A DNA stretch of 64,000 bases, taken from contig NZ_JOCQ01000036.1 in assembly GCF_000720725.1 (NCBI RefSeq), positions 12,630 to 76,629 on the forward strand, read 5' to 3'. The notes under the pieces were generated by a model. It was not told the origin of the DNA. It saw nothing but the letters and a program-made list of their open reading frames with translations, and did not search any database. Positions 34,442-44,135 of the stretch are shown one piece after another. The DNA comes from Streptomyces rimosus subsp. rimosus. Its GTDB lineage: Bacteria; Actinomycetota; Actinomycetes; Streptomycetales; Streptomycetaceae. A program made the translations under genes and the position numbers. Positions within the stretch are counted from its first letter, which is position 1; the number at the start of each line of letters is the position of its first letter.

Positions 34442-35269
34442 ATGGTTCTCATGAGCGATATGCGATATGCGTTCTCGACACTCGGAGTGCCCGGGATGCC
34501 GGTGGGCGAGGTCGTGCGGCTGGCGGCCGGCGCCGGATTCGGCGGGGTGGAGCTGCGGGCTCATCCCGAGGAACAGGTGCATCCGCGCATCGGCCTGCGG
34601 GAACGGGCCGCGGTGCGTGAGCAGTTCGCCGAGGCCGGGGTGGAGATCCTCGCGGTGTCCGGGTACGCACGGGTGGCAGCCGCCCATGACGAACGCGGGG
34701 AGGAGGAGCTGGCGGCGGAGCTGACCGAGCTGGTCGTGCTCGCTTCGGACCTGGGTGCGCAGTTCGTGCGGGTGTTCCCCGGCGGTGGTGACCGGCCCGT
34801 CGGCGAGGCCGATGCGGACGCGGCCCGGCACCTGGCCGCGGTCGCGCCGTTCGCGGCCGAGCGGGACGTGCGCGTCCTCCTGGAGACGCACGACTCGCAT
34901 CCCCGGGGCGCCGACGCGGCACGCGTACTGGGCCCCGTGGGCCACCGGAACATCGGTGCGCTGTGGGACGTGCTCCACCCGTGGCTCGCCGACGAGGACC
35001 CGGTCGACACGTACGCCGGTCTCGCCCCGTATCTCGGCTTTGTACAGGTCAAGGATGTCGTCTCCACCGAGGACACCGCTCCGCTGCCGCTCGGCGCCGG
35101 CACGGTTCCGCTGGCCGACTGCATCGGCGCGCTCGCCCGCGCGCAGTGGGGCGGCTGGCTGTGCTGGGAGTACGAGAAGCGCTGGTATCCACGAGCCGCC
35201 GAACTGCCCGGACTGCTCAGCGCGGGACGCGAGCACTTGGAGCAGCTGGTGGCGTCGGCGACCTCCTGA
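34442..35269 (+). CDS. Sugar phosphate isomerase/epimerase (TIM barrel)
   Basis: This 275-residue AP-endonuclease-2-fold protein carries the metal-site segments VRVFPGGGD, VLLETHDSHPRG (Glu, His), IGALWDVLHPWL (Asp) and GWLCWEYEKRW (Glu). Starts at 34442, 34451 or 34460 are all possible. None has a strong ribosome site, and 34442 is taken for its distance from the previous stop. It follows the MarR-GNAT gene by 11 bases. It is the fourth such barrel in the window and the only one not next to a Gfo/Idh/MocA gene. The substrate is unknown. Confidence 0.85.
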   Translation: MVLMSDMRYAFSTLGVPGMPVGEVVRLAAGAGFGGVELRAHPEEQVHPRIGLRERAAVREQFAEAGVEILAVSGYARVAAAHDERGEEELAAELTELVVLASDLGAQFVRVFPGGGDRPVGEADADAARHLAAVAPFAAERDVRVLLETHDSHPRGADAARVLGPVGHRNIGALWDVLHPWLADEDPVDTYAGLAPYLGFVQVKDVVSTEDTAPLPLGAGTVPLADCIGALARAQWGGWLCWEYEKRWYPRAAELPGLLSAGREHLEQLVASATS

Positions 35270-35813
35270 AAGCTTCCATTCAGAGTGTTGCCTGGCGTAT
35301 GTGCGGCTGCAAGGCGCCGAGGCGTGCGCCAGGCCGTACGCACATACGCCCCGCTGCGATGCCGTCGGCATCCTTGTCCGGGAGGCCCGAGGCCGCCTCA
35401 AGAACACATCCCGCCCACATCCGTACCATTTCCCGTATTCGCGTCGAACCGGGGAACCCACCCGGGCCGCCGACCGTCAAAACGGTGTGCTGTGTGACCC
35501 CGCAGAGCGGTGTCGGCCTCGCTGCTGGCTGCGTTGCTGACCACCCTCTCCGCCGCCTGCGGCCGGCAGCACCCGCCACCGGTGCACCCCCCTCCAACGC
35601 GCCGGTGGCGGATCACTGCTCGGCGCGCGCCCGTGCCCGGCCGCACAGCGGCTTACGCGCCTTCCTTCTTCCTCCGCGTCGCCAGTTCCCCCGACTGGCA
35701 GAGCCGTTGAGCATTGACCGGCAATACTTTTCCGACTATCCGTGACTTCTTGGAAGTTTCCTTCACACCGCCGGGGCAGCACTCGGCGAGGAGACACTCC
35801 GGAAGGAGCGCAG
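35270..35813. other. Intergenic region before the GH3 gene
   Basis: No firm gene is seen in 544 bases. A GTG at 35510 opens a 66-codon frame whose start resembles a lipoprotein signal (LLAALLTTLSAACG), but codon use and the remaining sequence do not look coding and no ribosome site precedes it. The region immediately before 35814 carries the GH3 ribosome site GGAAGGAG. Confidence 0.5.
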
Positions 35814-37643
35814 ATGCACTCCAGACGTACCGTCCTGACCACCGCCGCAGCCGCCGCCTGTGCCATGGGTACGGGCGGCGGCGTCGTTCATGCCGCCACC
35901 TCCGGCACCTCCGGCTCACGCGTCACCGGTGCCGTCGCCCGTAACCGCGTGGCCCGGCTCATCTCGCGGATGAGTCTGGAGGAAAAAGTCGGGCAGCTCT
36001 TCGTGATGCGGGTCTACGGACATTCCGCGACCGACCCCGACCCGGCCGACGCCGAGGCCAACCGCAAGGAGATGGGGGTCTCCAACGCTGCCGAGCTGAT
36101 CGTCAAGTACCACCTCGGCGGCATCATCTATTTCGGCTGGGCCCACAACACCCGTGAGCCACACCAGATCGCCGACCTCTCGAACGGCATCCAGCGGGCC
36201 GCCGCCGCACAGCGCGTCCCCGTGCCGCTGCTGATCTCCACCGACCAGGAGCACGGGATAGTGGCCCGGATCGGCGCGCCCGCCACGCTCTTCCCCGGCG
36301 CGATGGCGCTGGGCGCCGGCCGCTCGCGCGAGGACGCCCGTACGGCCGGCCGGATCGCCGGCGAGGAGCTGTACGCGATGGGAGTCCGGCAGGACTACGC
36401 GCCGGTCGCCGACGTCAATGTCAACGCCGCGAACCCGGTGATCGGCGTACGGTCCTTCGGATCGGTCCCGGAAGCGGTGGCGCGGCTGGTCACCGCCCAG
36501 GTACGGGGCTACCAGAGCGCGGGGGTCGCCGCGACGGCCAAGCACTTCCCCGGGCACGGCGACACCGACACCGACAGCCACGTCGGCCTGCCCACGATTC
36601 GCCACACGGCCGAGGAGTGGGAGCGGCTGGACGCCCCGCCGTTCCGGGCCGCCATCGAGGCCGGCATCGATTCGATCATGACCGCGCACATCGTCGTCCC
36701 GGCCTTCGACGCGAGCGGCGACCCGGCCACGCTGTCCCGTCCGATCCTCACCGGCATCCTGCGCGAACGCCTCGGTTACGACGGCGTGGTGGTGACCGAC
36801 TCGCTCGGCATGGAAGGCGTACGGACCAAGTACGGTGACGAGCGCGTGCCGGTGCTCGCGCTCAAGGCCGGCGTCGATCAGTTGCTCAATCCGCCCGACA
36901 TCGCCGTGGCTTTCGCCGGCGTGCTGAAGGCTGTGCGGACGGGTGAGCTGACCGAGGAAGCCATCGACGAGAAGCTGCTGCGCATCTTGCGGCTCAAGGA
37001 GCGGCGCGGTCTGTTCGACGATCCGTACACGACACACCGCGCAGTGGACCGTACGGTCGGGACGCGGCGGCACCTGGCCACGGCGGACCGGATCGCCGAC
37101 CGCACCACGACGCTGCTCGTCAACGACGGCGGTCTGCTGCCCCTGTCCCGGCGCGCGCAGCGGCGGCTGCTGGTCGTCGGCGCCGATCCGGCGTCGCCGT
37201 CCGGGACCGGCGGGCCGCCCACCAAGGTGCTTGCGGAAACCTTCAACCAACTGGGGTTCACGGCCACCGCCTTCTCCACCGGTACCGCGCCCACCCGCGA
37301 ACAGATCGGCCAGGCGGTGGCTGCGCTGGAGCAAGGGGACGCGGTGGTCGTGGCGACGTACAACGTCACGGCCACGTCGTCGCAGCGCGCCCTCGTCGAC
37401 GCGCTGCTGGCCACCGGCAAACCGGTCGTGCAGCTGGCCGTCCGCAACCCGTACGACATCGCGCACCTGCCGGGCGTACGGGCAGGTCTGGCCGCTTACT
37501 CGTGGACGGACGTGGAACTGCGGGCCGCCGCACGCGTGATCGCCGGCCGACGCGACCCGGAGGGGAAGCTGCCGGTCCCGGTGATGCGTGCCGACGCGCC
37601 GGGCACGGTGCTCCACCCGGTCGGGTACGGCCTGTCGTATTGA
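35814..37643 (+). CDS. Secreted glycoside hydrolase family 3, NagZ-like beta-N-acetylhexosaminidase
   Basis: This 609-residue protein starts at ATG 35814 behind GGAAGGAG. SRRTVLTTAAAAACAMG is a twin-arginine signal peptide. The GH3 catalytic barrel contains the NagZ-type motif KHFPGHGDTDTDSH near residues 243-256 (Asp-His acid/base dyad) and the nucleophile in VVTDSLGMEGV near 330. A C-terminal alpha/beta sandwich ends at PVGYGLSY. Such enzymes release N-acetylglucosamine from chitin or peptidoglycan fragments, and some act as phosphorylases. Export by the Tat route suggests action outside the cell or at the surface. Confidence 0.92.
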   Translation: MHSRRTVLTTAAAAACAMGTGGGVVHAATSGTSGSRVTGAVARNRVARLISRMSLEEKVGQLFVMRVYGHSATDPDPADAEANRKEMGVSNAAELIVKYHLGGIIYFGWAHNTREPHQIADLSNGIQRAAAAQRVPVPLLISTDQEHGIVARIGAPATLFPGAMALGAGRSREDARTAGRIAGEELYAMGVRQDYAPVADVNVNAANPVIGVRSFGSVPEAVARLVTAQVRGYQSAGVAATAKHFPGHGDTDTDSHVGLPTIRHTAEEWERLDAPPFRAAIEAGIDSIMTAHIVVPAFDASGDPATLSRPILTGILRERLGYDGVVVTDSLGMEGVRTKYGDERVPVLALKAGVDQLLNPPDIAVAFAGVLKAVRTGELTEEAIDEKLLRILRLKERRGLFDDPYTTHRAVDRTVGTRRHLATADRIADRTTTLLVNDGGLLPLSRRAQRRLLVVGADPASPSGTGGPPTKVLAETFNQLGFTATAFSTGTAPTREQIGQAVAALEQGDAVVVATYNVTATSSQRALVDALLATGKPVVQLAVRNPYDIAHLPGVRAGLAAYSWTDVELRAAARVIAGRRDPEGKLPVPVMRADAPGTVLHPVGYGLSY

Positions 37644-37863
37644 GCAGCTGAACGGAACGGGGGCAACGGCCGTACGGGGTGCCGGATGCGGAATCTCGTA
37701 CGGCTCCCGCGCTTCCCTCGTACGGCCGGTGTACCGCCGGACCCGGAGCAGTTCGTACTGCGCGCCCCGTACCCCGTGCGCAATGCGTCCGTTACGCCTG
37801 GCGTGCTCCCGAATGCACGGGACACGCTGGTCCGTACGCACCGGGGGGACACAGGGGGCCGCG

Positions 37864-38487
37864 ATGCGCGGGTTCAGGCGGTACGGCGGCGGGGCGCTGG
37901 GCTGTGCGGTGGCGTTGCTGCTCACGGCGCTGCCCGCCTGTCAGCGTGGAGGCGGCGCGGTTGCCGACAGGAACGGCGGCGCGATGGCCTCGTCGCCTTC
38001 GCCGACAGCAACGTTCCTCGCCCGCGGTACGTGCAGCACTCGCGGACGCACCGTCTTCCATCAGGTGTCCTGCCGTAGCGAGAAGGCCGCGGCTCTGGTG
38101 CTGACCCGGTACGACGGGCCGCAGGCTCAGGGGCCGCTGTGCCCGGAGCGTACGGACTTCGTCCTGCACATCAGCGAACACCGGCCGTCCTCCGACGAGG
38201 ACGGCGACGGTGCGGTACCGCAGGGGTACGCGTGCATGCGCAACCTGGAGGCGCCGCATCCCGGCGACCCGGGCGGGGGCGGCGGCCCGCGCACCATCGT
38301 CGGCGACTGCCTCAGCCGGCTGCGGCAGGGCGAGGTGAAAGAAACCGCTTGCGACGGAACGGGACCCCGCGCGCCGCGGTACCGGGTAACGGCCGCAGTG
38401 CGCGCCCGCGCGTCCTGTCCGGCCGACACAGAAATGTACGTACAACTAGGCGGCGGGGCACCGATCGGGTGCGCCCGCCGCCTGTAG
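37864..38487 (+). CDS. Putative lipoprotein of unknown function
   Basis: This 207-residue protein has a basic start (MRGFRRYGGG), a hydrophobic stretch and the lipobox LPAC at about residues 23-26, then a Ser/Pro-rich linker. The mature part has at least seven cysteines (GTCSTRGRT, VSCRSEK, GPLCPER, YACMRN, GDCLSRL, TACDGTG, SCPADTE, IGCARRL), suggesting several disulfides. I recognise no family. Similar small Cys-rich lipoproteins are frequent in Streptomyces. It follows the GH3 gene by 220 bases and converges with the S37 peptidase gene. Confidence 0.75.
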   Translation: MRGFRRYGGGALGCAVALLLTALPACQRGGGAVADRNGGAMASSPSPTATFLARGTCSTRGRTVFHQVSCRSEKAAALVLTRYDGPQAQGPLCPERTDFVLHISEHRPSSDEDGDGAVPQGYACMRNLEAPHPGDPGGGGGPRTIVGDCLSRLRQGEVKETACDGTGPRAPRYRVTAAVRARASCPADTEMYVQLGGGAPIGCARRL

Positions 38488-38584
38488 TCCACCCGGACCG
38501 GAGAAGGGCGCGGCTCCGCGGAACAGCGCGCTCCCGGCCCGGCACCGGCGGCCCTCGTCGGGCCGGCCGGTCAGCCGTTCCGCG

Positions 38585-40006
38585 TCACGGACGCAGCATC
38601 TGCAGCCGCGTGTCGTCCCGCTTGTCCAGCTTCTTGTCGAACGGAGCTTGCGGCGTGACCTTGGCACCCGGTGCCACGTCGAGGCCCGCCCACTCCAGCA
38701 GCCGCTCGGTCGCCTTCTTGCGGTCGGCCTCCCGCAGCTTCGCGATGTTCGAACCGTGGTTGCCGCCCGGCACCTTGAAGACGTACGAGTCCTCGGAGCC
38801 GGAGCCCAGCCGGAACGGCTCGGAGCTCCACGGGTCCCACTCGCCGTTCACGAACATCATGTGCTCCGCGTTGTGGCGCACCCACCGGTCGACGTCGCGC
38901 ATCGCGTTCTTCTCGAACTTCATGGGGATGTTGCGCGGCACGAAGGTCCGGGAGTTGTTGATGCCCGGGTAGCGCAGCAGGTCCTTGAGGTGGTCGTACT
39001 TGTAGCCGGGCTCACCGAGCTGGGTGCCCGCCTGGTAGTAGTACGGCATGTTGGTCTCAAGGCCCTGGTCGGTGTAGCTGTCGAAGCCGCCGATCTTGTC
39101 GATCCACTTCCACAGTTCGTCCGTGGAGGCGGTCTTCTTGGGCACCTCGGCGCAGGCGGTCGCGGCCGGCTGGTACTGCCAGAAGCCGAAGACCAGGTCC
39201 GTGACCAGAACCTCGTAGGCCTTGTCGACGTTGCCGACGACCTTGAAGGTCTGCTTGTTCTCCTTCGCCCACTGCGTGTAGCGCTTGACCATCTCGCCGC
39301 GGCGCAGCAGCGCCTCGCGCTCCAGCGTGGCGAGGTCCTTGCGGCACTGCGCGGTGCCGACGGTGCGGAAGAACCGGTCGTACGCCGAGTCCTCGTCGTT
39401 GTTCACGTCGTTCGGCGCGACGTAGGCGACCGTGCCGTCCATGTCGTCCGGGAAGAAGCGGCGGTAGTACGTGGCGGTCATGCCGCCCTTGCTGCCGCCC
39501 GTGGCGATCCAGTTCTGGTCGTAGATCTTGTGCAGCGCCTCGAAGATGCGGTGCTGATCGTTGGCCGCCTGCCGGATGTTGAGCTTCTTCCAGTCGGCGG
39601 GCTGGGGCCGCGACGGTGTGAAGAAGCGGTACTCCATCGACACCTGGTTGCCGTCGATGATCTGCGTCGGCTCGCTGCGCCGCACGTCGGTGCTGACGTT
39701 GTAGCCGGAGGTGAAGAAGACCGTCGGCCGGTCGACGGACTTGTGCAGCAGGGTCAGCCGCTGCTGGAAGGTCCCCTTGGAGGGGTGCTGGTGATCGATC
39801 GGCTGGGTGTAGTTCAGGACGAAGAAGCGGTAGCCGTCGGCCGGCTTCTCCTGGACGAGACTCATCCCCGGGATCGCCAGGATCCGGTCCTTGATGTCGG
39901 TCGCCTTCGGCTTCGCGGCGGTGGCCGCCGTCGCCGACGCCGTGCCGGCACTCGCCGTGCCTATGAGCACCGCGAGTGACAGCAGGCATCTGATGGCCTT
40001 GCGCAT
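38585..40006 (-). CDS. Secreted S37-family aminopeptidase (PS-10 type)
   Basis: This 473-residue protein starts at ATG 40006 with a Sec signal peptide (MRKAIRCLLSLAVLIGTASA, cleavage near ATA). The serine nucleophile is in GGSKGGMTATYYRRFFP near residue 171, a GxSxGG form. Downstream are the NGEWDPWSSE acid segment and VPGGNHGSNIA, which holds the catalytic His. These match the PS-10/tripeptidyl aminopeptidase group known from Streptomyces, which removes N-terminal peptides from extracellular proteins. It is single and convergent with the lipoprotein gene. The long frame continuing upstream to 43489 is an artefact over the ABC gene. Confidence 0.9.
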   Translation of the reverse strand: MRKAIRCLLSLAVLIGTASAGTASATAATAAKPKATDIKDRILAIPGMSLVQEKPADGYRFFVLNYTQPIDHQHPSKGTFQQRLTLLHKSVDRPTVFFTSGYNVSTDVRRSEPTQIIDGNQVSMEYRFFTPSRPQPADWKKLNIRQAANDQHRIFEALHKIYDQNWIATGGSKGGMTATYYRRFFPDDMDGTVAYVAPNDVNNDEDSAYDRFFRTVGTAQCRKDLATLEREALLRRGEMVKRYTQWAKENKQTFKVVGNVDKAYEVLVTDLVFGFWQYQPAATACAEVPKKTASTDELWKWIDKIGGFDSYTDQGLETNMPYYYQAGTQLGEPGYKYDHLKDLLRYPGINNSRTFVPRNIPMKFEKNAMRDVDRWVRHNAEHMMFVNGEWDPWSSEPFRLGSGSEDSYVFKVPGGNHGSNIAKLREADRKKATERLLEWAGLDVAPGAKVTPQAPFDKKLDKRDDTRLQMLRP

Positions 40007-40230
40007 GCACCCTCCCCTTGGGATAGCAAAGGTCGGGGTGAACCTATCGGCGCGACAACGGTCCCACCAGCCCCCTTTTTTCACAGGAGGCCGGTGGGAC
40101 CGTCGTCGGAGCGGTCGGCGAACCGTCGCCACGGCAGGCGGCGAACTGCCGTACCGGTGATCAACGGCCGTTCCCCGCAAGGGCCGAGGCGGGTCGCGGC
40201 AGTCCGCCGGCAGGTCGCCGCGGTGGTACG

Positions 40231-43200
40231 TCAGGCCGCCACCGACTCCTCCTCGCCCGTGAATGTCCGCCAGAGTTCGGCGTACCGGCCGCCGCGGGCC
40301 AGGAGTTGCGCATGGGTGCCGTCCTCGGCGACGCGACCGTGGTCCAGGACCACGACCCGGTCGGCGCGGGCCGCGGTGGTCAGGCGATGTGCGACGACGA
40401 GTGTCGTACGGCGTCCGGACAGCCGGTCCGTGGCCTCGTTGACGGCGGATTCGGTGGCCAGGTCGAGGGCGGCGGTGGCCTCGTCGAGCAACAGGATGTC
40501 GGGGTCGACGAGTTCGGCGCGGGCGAGGGCGAGCAGCTGGCGCTGGCCGGCGGAGAGGTTGCGGCCGCGTTCGGCGACCTCGTGGAGGTATCCGCCGTCC
40601 AGCCCGGCGATCATGTCGTGCGCGCCGACCGCGCGGGCCGCGGCCTCCACCTCGGCGTCGGTGGCGTCCGGCCGCCCGTAGGCGATGGCGTCGCGGACCG
40701 TACCGGCGAACAGGTAGGACTCCTGCGGGACGACGCCGAGGCGGTGCCGGTAGCCGGTGAGGTCCAGTTCGCGCAGGTCGGTGCCGTCGACGCGGACGGC
40801 GCCCGAGGTCGGGTCGTAGAACCGCGCCACCAGCTTGACCAGCGTGGACTTGCCCGCGCCGGTCTCGCCGACGAAGGCGACGGTCTGCCCGGCGGGGATG
40901 GTCAGGCTGATGCCGGACAGCGCCGTGACGTCGGAGCTGCCGGAGCCGTCGGGGACGCCGGCCCCCGGGGAGGCGTCGGCGCCCGGCTCGTCCGTACCGC
41001 CGTACCGGAAGTGCACGTCGTCGAAGACGATCTCGCCTGCCAGCTCGCTCACCGCGCGCGGCCGCTCGGCCTGGGGCGTGGTGGTCGGTTCGCGCAGGAG
41101 TTCCTGGATGCGGCCGAGGGAGACGGCGGCCTGCTGGTAGCCGTCGAACACCTGCGAGAGCTGCTGTACGGGGGCGAAGAACAGGTCGATGTAGAGCAGG
41201 TAGGCGACCAGCGCGCCCGCCGTGAGGGTGCCCGCGCCGACCCGTCCGGCGCCGACGATCAGGACGAGCGCCGCGGCGGCGGAGGACAGCAGCTGGACGA
41301 ACGGGAAGTAGACGGAGATCAGGAACTGGCCGCGGACCCGGGCCGCGCGGTAGGCGTGGCTGCGCTCCGCGAACCGGTCGGCGCCGCTGCGCTCGCGGCG
41401 GAAGGCCTGCACGATGCGCAGGCCGGCGACGCTCTCCTGGAGATCGCCGTTGACGACGCTGATGCGTTCGCGGGCCAGTTCGTACGCCTTGACGCTCTGC
41501 TTGCGGAAGAAGTACGTACCGATGATCAGCGGCGGGAGGGTGGCGAAGACGACCAGGGCCAGCTGGACGTCGATGACCAGGAGGGCGACGAGGATGCCGA
41601 AGAAGGTCAGGACGGAGACGACGGCGGTGACCAGGCCGGTCTGCAGGAACGTGGACAGGGCGTCCACGTCCGTCGTCATCCGCGTCATGATCTTGCCGGT
41701 GAGCTCGCGCTCGTAGTAGTCGAGGCCGAGGCGCTGGAGCTGCGCGAAGATCTTGACGCGCAGTGAGTACAGGACGCGTTCGCCGGTGCGGCCCGTCATG
41801 CGGTTCGAGCCGACCTGGGCCGCCCACTGGGCGAGTACGACGAACAGGGCCAGTCCGGCGGCCGTCCAGACGCCGGCCAGCTGCGCGCGCCGTACGCCGT
41901 CGTCGATGCCGTGCCGGATGAGGACGGGGAGCAGCAGTCCGGCCACGGCGTCCACGGCGACCAGCGCGAGGGCGAGGGCGAGCGGGCCGCCGAATCCGCG
42001 CAGGAGGCGCCGCAGCCCGTAGGACTTCTCGGGGCGGGCGGCCCGTTCCTCGTCGATGTCGGGGGTCTCGGTCGCGGGTGGGAGCGCGGCGACCTGGGCG
42101 AGGAGTTCGGGGGTGGCGGGCATGCCGGGGGCCGCGTCGGCTGCTCCGGTGCCGGGGCCGGTGTTCTTTTCCTTGCCGGTGCGGTCCCACAGTTCGGGGG
42201 TGATGCCCTGGACGCGGTGGTCGGGAGTGGGGTTCCCGGGCGTCGTGCCCGCCGGGTCGCGGTCGGTGCCGCCCAGTTCCTCCGGGTCGGTCAGCAGCCG
42301 GCGGTACAGCTCGCAGCGGTCCTCCAGCTCCTCGCGCGTACCGATGTCGACCAGCCGGCCGCCGTCCAGGACGGCGACGCGGTCGGCGAGGGCGAGGGTG
42401 GAGGCGCGGTGCGCGATCAGCAGCGTCGTACGGCCCGCCATCACGCCGCGCAGCGCCTCGTGGATCTCGTGCTCGACCCGGGCGTCCACGGCGGAGGTCG
42501 CGTCGTCCAGAACCAGCAGACGCGGGTCGGTGAGGATCGCGCGTGCCAGCGCGACCCGCTGGCGCTGTCCGCCGGAGAGGGTCAGGCCCTGCTCGCCAAC
42601 CTCGGTGCCGTACCCGTCCGGCAGGGCGGATATGAACCCGTCGGCCTGTGCGGCACGCGCGGCGATACGTATCTGCTCGTCGGTGGCGTCCGGCGTTCCG
42701 TAGGCGATGTTGTCGCGCAGGGAGTCGGAGAACAGGAAGCTGTTCTCCGGTACGAGGCCGATGGCGGCGCGCAGCGATCCCAGGGAAAGGTCGCGTACGT
42801 CGTGGCCGCCGACCAGGACGCGGCCGGCGGTCGCGTCGTAGAAGCGCGGCAGCAGCAGTGAGACGGTGGACTTGCCGCTGCCGGACGTGCCGACGACGGC
42901 GACGGTCTCGCCGGGCTCGATGCGCAGCGAGAAGTCCTCCAGGACGGGGCGGCCGTTGCCGTAGCCGAAAGAGACGTTTTCGAACTCGACCGTGGCGGGC
43001 GCGTCGGCGGGCAGTTCGTGCGCGTCCGGGCGCTCCTCGATGACCGGTTCGGTGTCGACCAGCTCGAAGACCCGCTCCACGCCGGCCCGTGCCTGCTGCC
43101 CGACGGTCAGCATCATCGCGAGCATCCGCACCGGCGCGACGAGCTGGGCGAGGTAGGTGGAGAAGGCGACGAAGGTTCCGAGGGTGATCTGCCCGTTGGT

Positions 43201-44022
43201 GGCCAGCCAGCCGCCGAGGGCCAGCATGGCGACCTGGCCGAGGGACGGCACGGCCTGGAGGGCGGGGGTGTAGCGGGCGTTGAGCCGTACGGTACGGAGC
43301 CGGCCGGCGAACAGGCGGCGGCTGACCGTGCGCAGTTTGCCGGCCTCCTGCTCCTCCTGGCCGAAGCCCTTGACGACGCGGACGCCGGAGACCGCGCCGT
43401 CGACGACGCCCGCGACGGCGGCGGCCTGTCCCTGGGCGTACCAGGTGGCGGGGTAGAGGCGGTTGCGGCTGCGCTGGGCGATGAACCACAGCGCGGGGGC
43501 GACGGCGAGCGCGACGACGGTGAGCATCGGGGAGAGCACCACCATCACGACCAGGGAGATCGCAAAGAGCAGCACGTTCCCGATCATCATCGGGAGCATG
43601 AACAGCAGGCTCTGGATCAGCTGCAGGTCGCTGGTGGCGCGGCCGACGACCTGGCCGGTGCTCAGCTCGTCCTGCCGGTGCCCGTCCAGCCGCGCGATCG
43701 ACCGGAACATCCTGGTGCGCAGGTCGTGCTGGACGTCGAGGGCGAGCCGTCCGCCGTAGTAGCGGCGGACGTACGTCAGTCCGTAGACGGCGAGCGCGGC
43801 GACGATCAGCAGGGTCGCCCAGGGTGCGAGGGGGCGTTCATGGCTGACGATCACATCGTCGATGATCAGTTTCGGGATGAGCGGGACCAGGGCCATCACG
43901 CCCATTCCGGCGAGTGACGAGCCGAGCGCGAGCAGTACGTCCTTCTTGTACTGCCAGCACAGCCGTGTCAGCCGCCGCGCCCAGCCGCCCTGTCTCGATG
44001 GTTCGGTCCCCGTCCCCGTCAC
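40231..44022 (-). CDS. ABC exporter with two fused TMD-NBD halves
   Basis: This 1263-residue protein is two type IV (MsbA-like) half exporters in tandem. NBD1 has Walker A GTSGSGKST near 377, signature LSGGQRQR and Walker B LLVLDDATSAVD near 502. NBD2 has Walker A GETGAGKST near 1050, signature LSAGQRQL and LLLDEATAALD near 1178. NBD1 has Asp where the catalytic Glu is expected, so only one composite ATP site should hydrolyse efficiently, as in heterodimeric exporters. Usually the halves are separate genes; here they are one polypeptide joined by a charged linker near 600-660. GTG 44022 has a GGGAGG site. Likely lipid or drug export. Confidence 0.93.
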   Translation of the reverse strand: MTGTGTEPSRQGGWARRLTRLCWQYKKDVLLALGSSLAGMGVMALVPLIPKLIIDDVIVSHERPLAPWATLLIVAALAVYGLTYVRRYYGGRLALDVQHDLRTRMFRSIARLDGHRQDELSTGQVVGRATSDLQLIQSLLFMLPMMIGNVLLFAISLVVMVVLSPMLTVVALAVAPALWFIAQRSRNRLYPATWYAQGQAAAVAGVVDGAVSGVRVVKGFGQEEQEAGKLRTVSRRLFAGRLRTVRLNARYTPALQAVPSLGQVAMLALGGWLATNGQITLGTFVAFSTYLAQLVAPVRMLAMMLTVGQQARAGVERVFELVDTEPVIEERPDAHELPADAPATVEFENVSFGYGNGRPVLEDFSLRIEPGETVAVVGTSGSGKSTVSLLLPRFYDATAGRVLVGGHDVRDLSLGSLRAAIGLVPENSFLFSDSLRDNIAYGTPDATDEQIRIAARAAQADGFISALPDGYGTEVGEQGLTLSGGQRQRVALARAILTDPRLLVLDDATSAVDARVEHEIHEALRGVMAGRTTLLIAHRASTLALADRVAVLDGGRLVDIGTREELEDRCELYRRLLTDPEELGGTDRDPAGTTPGNPTPDHRVQGITPELWDRTGKEKNTGPGTGAADAAPGMPATPELLAQVAALPPATETPDIDEERAARPEKSYGLRRLLRGFGGPLALALALVAVDAVAGLLLPVLIRHGIDDGVRRAQLAGVWTAAGLALFVVLAQWAAQVGSNRMTGRTGERVLYSLRVKIFAQLQRLGLDYYERELTGKIMTRMTTDVDALSTFLQTGLVTAVVSVLTFFGILVALLVIDVQLALVVFATLPPLIIGTYFFRKQSVKAYELARERISVVNGDLQESVAGLRIVQAFRRERSGADRFAERSHAYRAARVRGQFLISVYFPFVQLLSSAAAALVLIVGAGRVGAGTLTAGALVAYLLYIDLFFAPVQQLSQVFDGYQQAAVSLGRIQELLREPTTTPQAERPRAVSELAGEIVFDDVHFRYGGTDEPGADASPGAGVPDGSGSSDVTALSGISLTIPAGQTVAFVGETGAGKSTLVKLVARFYDPTSGAVRVDGTDLRELDLTGYRHRLGVVPQESYLFAGTVRDAIAYGRPDATDAEVEAAARAVGAHDMIAGLDGGYLHEVAERGRNLSAGQRQLLALARAELVDPDILLLDEATAALDLATESAVNEATDRLSGRRTTLVVAHRLTTAARADRVVVLDHGRVAEDGTHAQLLARGGRYAELWRTFTGEEESVAA

Positions 44023-44135
44023 GCACTGCCTCCCGCATCTCGTCGTTCACCAGGAGGCACCAACGCTGTGGGCAGCGGATTTCATCCCGCTGCAACATTT
44101 CGGGGCGCCGGCGGTGACGTACGGAGACGGAAGGC

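Noticed and set aside
35510..35710. Short frame with lipoprotein-like start (LSAAC)
   Set aside because: It has no ribosome site, no basic residues before the hydrophobic run, and the remainder is Pro/Arg-rich without coding bias.
38585..43489. Very long minus-strand open frame (1634 codons) covering the S37 peptidase and part of the ABC exporter
   Set aside because: Only the last 474 codons (from 40006) show a signal peptide and peptidase motifs. The rest is out of frame with the clearly conserved ABC exporter and translates to Arg/Pro/Gly noise, a normal high-GC artefact.
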